Below, piece after piece: positions 58,757 through 64,000 of a stretch of DNA of 64,000 nt (position 1 is its first letter; the number at the start of each line of letters is the position of its first letter). This DNA comes from Actinacidiphila yanglinensis (GTDB lineage Bacteria; Actinomycetota; Actinomycetes; Streptomycetales; Streptomycetaceae). Position numbers and translations under genes: made by a program. Where the stretch lies: the NCBI RefSeq assembly GCF_900107965.1, contig NZ_FNVU01000005.1, positions 310,001-374,000 of the forward strand. Reading direction: 5' to 3'. The notes beneath the pieces were generated by a model. That model had not been told where the DNA came from and did no database searches. It worked only from the letters and a program-made list of their open reading frames with translations.

Positions 58757-59218
58757 TCAGGCCAGCCGGGCCGGGAATCCGCCGGTGGCGATCGGGCTCC
58801 AGCGTTCGGGGGTGATCCGGATCAGGGACTTGCCCTGGCGGATCATCGCCTCGCGGTACTCCGCCCAGTCCGGGTGCTCGCCGGAGATGTTGCGGAAGTA
58901 CTCCACGAGGGGTTCCACCGACTCGGGCACGTCCAGCACCTCGGCGCTGCCGTCGACCTGGACCCACGGTCCACCGAAGTCGTCGGAGAGCACGATCACG
59001 CTGACCCGCGCGTCCCGCTTGGCGTTGCGCGTCTTGGCCCGCTCGGGGTAGGTGGAGACGACGATCCGCCCGGAGTCGTCGACCCCGCAGGTGAGCGGTG
59101 AGCCCTGCGGGCGGCCGTCGGCACGGGTGGTGAGGAGGATCGCGTGGTGCCGGGGCCGGACGAACTCCAGCAGTCCGTCCCGGTCGACTGTGGTGTTGGT
59201 GGCGATGTTGGGAGCCAT
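58757..59218 (-). CDS. PPOX-class F420-dependent flavin/deazaflavin oxidoreductase
   Basis: 153 residues. Split-barrel fold with FVRPRHHAILLTTRADGRPQGSPL at the N terminus and ARVSVIVLSDDFGGPWVQVDGSAEV in the middle, the usual TIGR03618-like layout of actinobacterial F420 enzymes. C-terminal YREAMIRQGKSLIRITPERW. Substrate unknown. Monocistronic. Confidence 0.85.
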   Translation of the reverse strand: MAPNIATNTTVDRDGLLEFVRPRHHAILLTTRADGRPQGSPLTCGVDDSGRIVVSTYPERAKTRNAKRDARVSVIVLSDDFGGPWVQVDGSAEVLDVPESVEPLVEYFRNISGEHPDWAEYREAMIRQGKSLIRITPERWSPIATGGFPARLA

Positions 59219-59613
59219 GCCCGCACCCTACGCCGGGCCGGCCGGCCGGGGCGGAGGCAGCGCCCCCGCCCGGCGGGCTCGGCTGCCCCCGTGTGTGGGT
59301 CCCGGCGTGCGGCCTCGGCCGTCCCCTGCTCCGGCCGCCGCCAGGACCCGTACCCGTGCCGTACGCGCCGACCTCTCCGCTGCGGGTCGGCGCCGTACGA
59401 CCGGGAGTTGACTCCCCGTGGTGTTCTCCCCCGCTTCCTCGCCTTCCCTGCCCGGATGTCTCCGCACCTTTGATTGCCTTGAGCAACCGTAGGGAGGAAA
59501 GGTTGTAGGACGCAAGTGCTGCGGGCCGGTCGAGTGCGAGGTCACAGGAGGGCGGCAACAGGGCCGGGAGCCGGATCCGCGAGGGAGCCGGCCCCGCGGC
59601 CGGGCGGGAGCGG
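59219..59613. promoter_or_regulatory. Intergenic; possible MarR-type operator
   Basis: TTGATTGCCTTGAGCAACC (59472-59490) is a near-inverted repeat around CTT, like many MarR sites, in an AT-richer stretch that could serve the PPOX gene promoter. No gene is supported. Confidence 0.35.
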
Positions 59614-60552
59614 TCAGGAGGAGGCGGCGGTGAGCGCGGCCACCTCCTGCGCGGTCAGCTCCAGGTCGGCGACCGCGGTCAGCGACGGCACCTGCTCGGC
59701 CGTGCGGGCGCTGGCGATCGGCGCGACCACCGTCGGCTGCGCGGCCAGCCAGGCCAGCGCGACCGTGCCGACCTCGGCGTCGTGGGCGGCGGCGACCTCG
59801 TCCAGCGCCTCCAGCACCTTGGGGCCGCTGCCCTGGGTGAGGAAGCCGGCCGCCCGAGGGGCGCGGGCGCTGTAGACCTCGGTGGCGCCGGGGCGGTACT
59901 TGCCGGTGAGGAAGCCGGAGGCGAGGGCGTAGTACGGGGCGGTGGACAGGCCGCGGGCGGCGACCAGGTCGGCCAGCGGGCCCTCGAACTCGTCGCGCTC
60001 GACCAGGTTGTACTTCGGCTGGACGATCTCGTAGCGTGCCAGGCCCTCGCGCTCGGAGAAGTCCAGAGAGGCGGCCAGCCGCTCGGGTGAGATGTTGGAG
60101 GCGCCGATCGCCCGGACCTTGCCCTCCCGCACCAGGGCGTCCAGCGCGGTGATGATCTCCTCGACGGGCGTCGAGAGGTCGTCGCGGTGCGTGTAGTAGA
60201 GGTCGATGTAGTCCGTCCGCAGCCGGCGCAGCGACGCCTCGACGCCCCGCTTGATCGTCTCGGACCGCAACCCGGCGGCATCGGCGTGGCTGCCGACCTT
60301 GGTGGCGAGCACGATGTCGTCGCGCCGGCCGCGCCGGGCCAGCCAGCTGCCGAGTATCGTCTCGGACTCCCCGCCGGAGTTGCCCGCCACCCAGGCCGAG
60401 TAGACGTCCGCGGTGTCGATGAAGTTGCCGCCGCGCTCGGTGTACGCGTCCAGGACGGCGAAGGACTGCGGCTCGTCGGCCGTCCAGCCGAAGACGTTGC
60501 CACCGAGGGCGAGGGGGAAGACGTCGAGCGCAGAGTTACCGATGCGTGCCAT
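59614..60552 (-). CDS. Aldo/keto reductase
   Basis: 312 residues. NADPH-dependent TIM-barrel oxidoreductase: catalytic D46 and Y51 (FIDTADVY), K85 (LATKVG), H122 (YYTHRDD). Cofactor end: VALAWLAAQPTVVAPIASARTAEQV. The proteins of this subgroup reduce aldehydes of unknown identity. Divergent from a small membrane-protein gene. Confidence 0.92.
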   Translation of the reverse strand: MARIGNSALDVFPLALGGNVFGWTADEPQSFAVLDAYTERGGNFIDTADVYSAWVAGNSGGESETILGSWLARRGRRDDIVLATKVGSHADAAGLRSETIKRGVEASLRRLRTDYIDLYYTHRDDLSTPVEEIITALDALVREGKVRAIGASNISPERLAASLDFSEREGLARYEIVQPKYNLVERDEFEGPLADLVAARGLSTAPYYALASGFLTGKYRPGATEVYSARAPRAAGFLTQGSGPKVLEALDEVAAAHDAEVGTVALAWLAAQPTVVAPIASARTAEQVPSLTAVADLELTAQEVAALTAASS

Positions 60553-60612
60553 GTGGTGAGGTAACTCGCGGGGGGTGCGGGTTATTCCGCCGACACGCTA
60601 GGGTCTGGCGGC

Positions 60613-60810
60613 ATGTCGAACTCCTCGCCCAACCCTGAGAACAACTACGACCCGGCCGGCAGCACCCAGATGTTCCGTGCCTTCGTCGACGAGCAGCCGC
60701 CCCCGGCGCAGGTGCAGCGCGCGCAGGGCCGCAGCCGCGCGGGCCTGGTCATCGGTGTGATCGTGGTCCTGGTGGTGATCGTGGGAGTGGTCGCGCTCGC
60801 GATGAAGTAG
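60613..60810 (+). CDS. Small tail-anchored membrane protein
   Basis: 65 residues, MSNSSPNPENNYDPAGSTQM at the start, a hydrophilic Pro/Gln part and one C-terminal helix (LVIGVIVVLVVIVGVVALAM). No cleavable signal. Divergent from the aldo/keto reductase and convergent with sigF. Function unknown. Confidence 0.65.
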   Translation: MSNSSPNPENNYDPAGSTQMFRAFVDEQPPPAQVQRAQGRSRAGLVIGVIVVLVVIVGVVALAMK

Positions 60811-60881
60811 GCGGCCTTCCGCCTCGCGAGGAGCGGTGCGATCCGCTGGGCAGCCGAGCCCGGCGACCACTCCATCCCGTC

Positions 60882-61730
60882 CTACGCCTCGGCGGTCAGG
60901 CCCACCCTCAGCTGCGCAAGCGTGCGGGTCAGCAGCCGGGAGACGTGCATCTGGGAGATGCCGACCTCCTCGCCGATCTGCGACTGCGTCATGTTCGCGA
61001 AGAACCGCAGCATGATGATCTGCCGCTCGCGCGGGGGCAGCTGGGCCAGCAGCGGCTTCAGCGACTCGCGGTACTCGACCCCTTCGAGCGCGGTGTCCTC
61101 GTACCCCAGCCGGTCGGCCAGGGTGCCCTCGCCGCCGTCGTCCTCGGGCGGCGGGGAGTCGAGCGAGCTGGCGGTGTAGGCGTTGCCCACCGCGAGGCCG
61201 TCGACCACGTCCTCCTCGGAGACGCCGAGGCAGTTGGCCAGCTCGGCCACCGTCGGCGAGCGGTCCAGCTTCTGCGACAGCTCGTCGCTCGCCTTGGTCA
61301 GCGCCAGCCGCAGCTCCTGCAACCGGCGCGGGACCCGCACCGACCACGAGGTGTCGCGGAAGAACCGCTTGACCTCGCCGACGATGGTGGGCATCGCGAA
61401 GGTCGGGAACTCCACCCCGCGCTCGCAGTCGAACCGGTCGATCGCCTTGATCAGGCCGATCGTGCCGACCTGGACGATGTCCTCCATCGGCTCGTTGCGG
61501 CTGCGGAAGCGGGCCGCCGCGTACCGCACCAGCGGGAGGTTCAGCTCGATGAGCGTGTCGCGGACGTAGGTGCGGTCCGGGCTGCCGGCCGGCAGCTCCG
61601 CGAGGCGCAGGAAGAGCGAACGGGACAGTGTGCGGGTGTCGATGGCATCGCTGTGCACAGCGTCATGCGGTACGTCTGCGTCGGTTGCGTCGGTACGAAG
61701 CATCTTGGGACTGCCCAACTGTACGGACAT
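60882..61730 (-). CDS. sigF: SigB/SigF-family RNA polymerase sigma factor (SigF-like)
   Basis: 282 residues. Regions 2 ([36 protein letters not shown]), 3 (KRFFRDTSWSVRVPRRLQELRLAL) and 4 ([41 protein letters not shown]) match stress and sporulation sigma factors of actinobacteria. From memory, sigF and sigN are adjacent in S. coelicolor, as the two sigma genes here. No anti-sigma gene is beside it. A candidate promoter of its own class lies at 61787-61813. Confidence 0.9.
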   Translation of the reverse strand: MSVQLGSPKMLRTDATDADVPHDAVHSDAIDTRTLSRSLFLRLAELPAGSPDRTYVRDTLIELNLPLVRYAAARFRSRNEPMEDIVQVGTIGLIKAIDRFDCERGVEFPTFAMPTIVGEVKRFFRDTSWSVRVPRRLQELRLALTKASDELSQKLDRSPTVAELANCLGVSEEDVVDGLAVGNAYTASSLDSPPPEDDGGEGTLADRLGYEDTALEGVEYRESLKPLLAQLPPRERQIIMLRFFANMTQSQIGEEVGISQMHVSRLLTRTLAQLRVGLTAEA

Positions 61731-61786
61731 GCCACCCCCTTGAGGTCGCGGACGGGCGTCGCGAGCGACGGTTGTTCCTCCACTGG

Positions 61787-61813
61787 AATACCGGAGGTCC
61801 GGCCGTCACAAAC
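61787..61813 (-). promoter_or_regulatory. Candidate SigB/SigF-class promoter of sigF
   Basis: Minus strand GTTTGT (61808-61813), 15-nt spacer, GGTATT (61787-61792), close to the GNNT-N14-16-GGGTAT pattern of this sigma family. Confidence 0.4.
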
Positions 61814-61897
61814 GCGCTCCCCGCAGAATGTCACATGTCGGCAACACGCTGTAGCGTCATGTCGACTTATCTGTGCAGGTGGCTTAATCCCGGTGGG

Positions 61898-62752
61898 TTA
61901 CGATTCGAGCTGGTTTGCGGACCTCAGCCGGGCGAAGCTCCGCGACAGCAGCCGGGACACGTGCATCTGCGAAACCCCCAGCTCGGCGCTGATCTGTGAC
62001 TGGGTCAGGTTGCCGAAGTAGCGCAGCAGCAGGATGCGCCGCTCGCGCTCGGGTAGTTGCACCAGCAGATGCCGGACCAGGTCGCGGTGCTCGACGCCGT
62101 TGAGCGCGGGGTCCTCGTAGCCGAGCCGGTCCAGCAGGCCGGGGGAGCCGTCGCCCTCCTGGGCGGCCTCCAGCGAGGTGGCGTGGTACGCGCGGCCGGC
62201 CTCCAGGCAGGCCAGCACCTCGTCCTCGGACAGCCGGAGCCGCTCGGCGATCTCCGCGGTGGTCGGGGAGCGGCCGTGCAGCACCGTGAGGTCCTCGATC
62301 GCCCCGCTGACCTGCACCCACAGCTCGTGCAGCCGGCGCGGCACGTGCACGGTGCGCACGTTGTCCCGGAAGTAGCGCTTGATCTCGCCGACCACGGTGG
62401 GCATCGCGAAGGTGGGGAACTGCACCCCGCGGTCGGGGTCGAACCGGTCGATCGCGTTGATCAGGCCGATCGTGCCGACCTGGACCACGTCCTCCATGGG
62501 TTCGTTGCGGCTGCGGAAGCGGGCGGCGGCGTACCGCACCAGCGGCAGGTTCACCTCGATCAGCGCGGCCCGCACCCGGCTGTGCTCGGGCGTACCCGGT
62601 TCCAGCTCCACGATCTGGTCGAAGAGCACCTGGGTCAGCGCCCGCGCGTCGGCCGCGTTGCTGTTCGGCGCCCGCGTCCTGCCGCGCGGATACGTCGCTG
62701 CCGGCGTTGACGCCGACGTTGACGCCGACGTTGACGTCGTTCGGGCCGGCAC
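61898..62752 (-). CDS. sigN: Second SigB/SigF-family sigma factor (SigN-like)
   Basis: 284 residues from GTG 62752, with AAGGGGAG about 10 nt upstream; GTG 62758 and ATG 62815 are possible. N-terminal 40 residues are a low-complexity Ser/Thr repeat ([16 protein letters not shown]). Regions 2 to 4 are close to those of SigF ([58 protein letters not shown]). The pair probably arose by duplication and may share promoters. Upstream, GTGCTT-TGTGC-AAGCAC (62861-62877) is an inverted repeat and possible operator. Confidence 0.85.
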   Translation of the reverse strand: MPARTTSTSASTSASTPAATYPRGRTRAPNSNAADARALTQVLFDQIVELEPGTPEHSRVRAALIEVNLPLVRYAAARFRSRNEPMEDVVQVGTIGLINAIDRFDPDRGVQFPTFAMPTVVGEIKRYFRDNVRTVHVPRRLHELWVQVSGAIEDLTVLHGRSPTTAEIAERLRLSEDEVLACLEAGRAYHATSLEAAQEGDGSPGLLDRLGYEDPALNGVEHRDLVRHLLVQLPERERRILLLRYFGNLTQSQISAELGVSQMHVSRLLSRSFARLRSANQLES

Positions 62753-62929
62753 CGCCACACCACTCCCCTTATCGGTCCACTCCAGCCTGCTGCGGGCACA
62801 GCATCCGCCGAACATCCGTCAAAACGTCCAGCAAAGCGGTCATAGCATCACCATTCATGAGTGCTTTGTGCAAGCACCGCATATTGCCGTGTTGTAGGAA
62901 CGGACCCCGGCCCGGGGCGGCACGGAAAA

Positions 62930-62955
62930 GCCCCCCGCCGGGGACGGCGGGGGGC
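62930..62955 (-). terminator. Terminator of the Dabb operon
   Basis: GCCCCCCGCCG (62930-62940) pairs with 62945-62955; on the minus strand the hairpin is followed by TTTT. Confidence 0.8.
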
Positions 62956-62986
62956 CGGTGCGCACGGGTGTGCGACGGGGGCGGGG

Positions 62987-63280
62987 TCAGATCTCGTAGT
63001 CGGCGATCACCCAGGTGGCGAACTCCGACCAGGGGGCGACCGCCGCCTGGTGTGCGGGGTGTTCGAGATAGCGGGTCAGGGCGCCGGTGTCGGCGACGGA
63101 GGAGTTGATGGCGAAGTCGTAGGCGATCGGCCGGTCCGTCACGTTCCAGCCGCACTCCCAGGACACCACCTCGGGTACCTGCGCGCCGAGTTCCGCGAAG
63201 CCGCGGGCGCCCGCCACCACACGTTCCTCGTCCCGGCTCACGCCCTCGTTCAGCTTGAACAGCACCAGATGCCGGATCAT
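62987..63280 (-). CDS. Dabb-domain (stress-responsive A/B barrel) protein
   Basis: 97 residues from ATG 63280, GAGGAG 6-7 nt upstream. MIRHLVLFKLNEGVSRDE begins the ferredoxin-like fold; VSWECGWNVTDRPIAYDFAI and LTRYLEHPAHQAAVAP continue it, as in the dimeric Dabb family. No catalytic residue set is defined for the family. In operon with the small membrane protein upstream (28-bp gap). Confidence 0.85.
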   Translation of the reverse strand: MIRHLVLFKLNEGVSRDEERVVAGARGFAELGAQVPEVVSWECGWNVTDRPIAYDFAINSSVADTGALTRYLEHPAHQAAVAPWSEFATWVIADYEI

Positions 63281-63308
63281 CGCCACTCCTCGCGTCTTCC
63301 TTCGGCCA

Positions 63309-63473
63309 TCAGTTGGCCAGGTCGTGCATGAACTGCCCAAGGCTCTTGGCGGCGTTCGAGATCCCGACGAACCCCACCTGCACAAGATCGGCTGCCCGGG
63401 CCGGCTGGTCGATGATCGTGTAGAGCACGAAGATCACCAGCACGTAGGTGGCGATCTTCCTCGCCTGCGCCAT
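63309..63473 (-). CDS. Small membrane or secreted protein, unknown
   Basis: 54 residues from ATG 63473, AAGGAG upstream. One hydrophobic helix (ATYVLVIFVLYTIIDQPARA) could be a membrane span or signal; AADLVQVGFVGISNAAKSLGQF follows. First gene of the operon with Dabb. Confidence 0.65.
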   Translation of the reverse strand: MAQARKIATYVLVIFVLYTIIDQPARAADLVQVGFVGISNAAKSLGQFMHDLAN

Positions 63474-63625
63474 GCTCCTTGGCCTCCCAGCAGCGACTCG
63501 GCACCAGCGGTCACAAGTGTGCAATCGCCGAATTCTATCCGCCGTACGGAGTAACCAGACGACCGGACAGCATCATCATCCGCAAAAAATAAGAGGATCG
63601 CGAGGCCTTACGGGTGACGGCGCGA

Positions 63626-63655
63626 GGCCCCCGCCGGTCCGTTCCGGCGGGGGCC
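63626..63655. terminator. Terminator between convergent/tandem units
   Basis: GGCCCCCGCCGG (63626-63637) and its perfect complement (63644-63655), 6-nt loop, just beyond the stop codon of the truncated gene at the window end. Confidence 0.75.
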
Positions 63656-63687
63656 CCGTGTCTACCTGCGGTGCGGCGGACGGACCG

Positions 63688-64000
63688 TCACTTCACCTCC
63701 GCCGTCCCGGCAGTGGTACCCGCACCGGATCCGGACGCCGCCGCGGACCCGGCCGTACGCCGGCGCCGGGCCAGCAGCCAGAAGGCCGCCGCGCCCGCGA
63801 CCAGCACGGCCGGCACCGACACGCCCGCGATCTCGGCGCCGCTCAGCCGGAAGTCGTCCGAGCGCGTCGCCGCCAGATCCGGACCCGCCGACCCGGAGGC
63901 ACCGCCGGCGCCCTTCCCGCCCGCCGACGCCGACGCCGCGTCCGGGCCGGAGGCGGTCGCCTTGGTCCGCGGGGCGACCCGATCCGAGCCGGGCAGGACC
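63688..64000 (-). CDS. C-terminal end of a membrane-anchored protein (start outside window)
   Basis: Open on the minus strand from the window edge to TGA 63688-63690, about 103 residues. It reads PGSDRVAPRTKATASG, an Ala/Gly/Ser-rich linker, FRLSGAEIAGVSVPAVLVAG, then hydrophobic AAAFWLLA and a basic RRRRT stop-transfer, ending GTTAGTAEVK. This is the typical C-terminal anchor of secreted enzymes such as actinobacterial penicillin-binding carboxypeptidases, but the catalytic part is not visible, so the identity stays open. Confidence 0.6.
   Translation of the reverse strand, partial: VLPGSDRVAPRTKATASGPDAASASAGGKGAGGASGSAGPDLAATRSDDFRLSGAEIAGVSVPAVLVAGAAAFWLLARRRRTAGSAAASGSGAGTTAGTAEVK

Overview
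The window reads as a chromosomal piece of a Streptomyces-type actinomycete. Base composition is extremely GC-rich with strong G/C preference at third codon positions. Starts are often GTG, and translationally coupled genes commonly overlap by 4 nt (ATGA or GTGA). The gene content also fits: an SSI-type protease inhibitor, two adjacent SigF/SigB-family sigma factors, Tat lipoproteins, an F420-type PPOX oxidoreductase, and a pair of TTGTCCACA-type DnaA boxes. No tools were run. Family names come from motif recognition and synteny remarks from memory.

Layout. 1-6.6 kb: the end of a Prim-Pol-like gene, a small membrane protein, a SEC-C/DUF5926 protein, an HATPase regulator, a glycerophosphodiester phosphodiesterase, a large membrane-anchored HtrA-type protease and tRNA-Ser(UGA). 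7-16.9 kb: a luciferase-like flavin oxidoreductase, a lipoprotein with an internal duplication, a membrane-tethered PstS-like binding protein, a tRNA-like element without an anticodon, secreted proteins, an isochorismatase-like hydrolase and a histidine phosphatase. 17-22.6 kb: a pair of DnaA boxes, a DUF1906 secreted hydrolase, a SigE-family sigma factor, an acyl-CoA synthetase, and methionyl-tRNA synthetase preceded by what looks like a complete Met-codon leader-peptide attenuator. 22.7-28.1 kb: a very large hybrid sensor with degenerate kinase motifs, an SSI-type inhibitor, tRNA-Ser(GCU) and tRNA-Arg(ACG).

28.1-41.56 kb is an actinomycete integrative and conjugative element (AICE) integrated in tRNA-Arg, bounded by a 43-bp perfect direct repeat. 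Leftward modules are int and xis; a replication block (DUF3631 ATPase, small protein, Prim-Pol, C5-cytosine methyltransferase, zinc protein); a transfer block (FtsK/TraB translocase, small proteins, DUF2637 protein); a GntR repressor and Nudix pair resembling KorSA/Pra of pSAM2; and a low-GC DarT/DarG toxin-antitoxin cargo. Several non-coding systems lie inside it: arm-type repeats at both ends, three copies of one operator, three hairpins sharing a loop on different stems, thirteen copies of GTAGCGG near the replication block, and eleven AGGGAG units beside the translocase gene.

41.6-64 kb returns to chromosome: a membrane protein, a decayed CadI/ArsI-type gene, a stand-alone hemC, a zinc-ribbon membrane protein, a Tat-exported phospholipase C, a Ser/Thr kinase, an LCM-type methyltransferase, a TmrB-like ATPase, a coupled response regulator-histidine kinase-GT2/GtrA-GT39 operon, a PPOX protein, an aldo/keto reductase, the two SigF-type sigma factors, a Dabb protein and the end of a membrane-anchored protein. 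The strongest candidates for something undescribed are the metG attenuator and the covarying hairpin family of the AICE.
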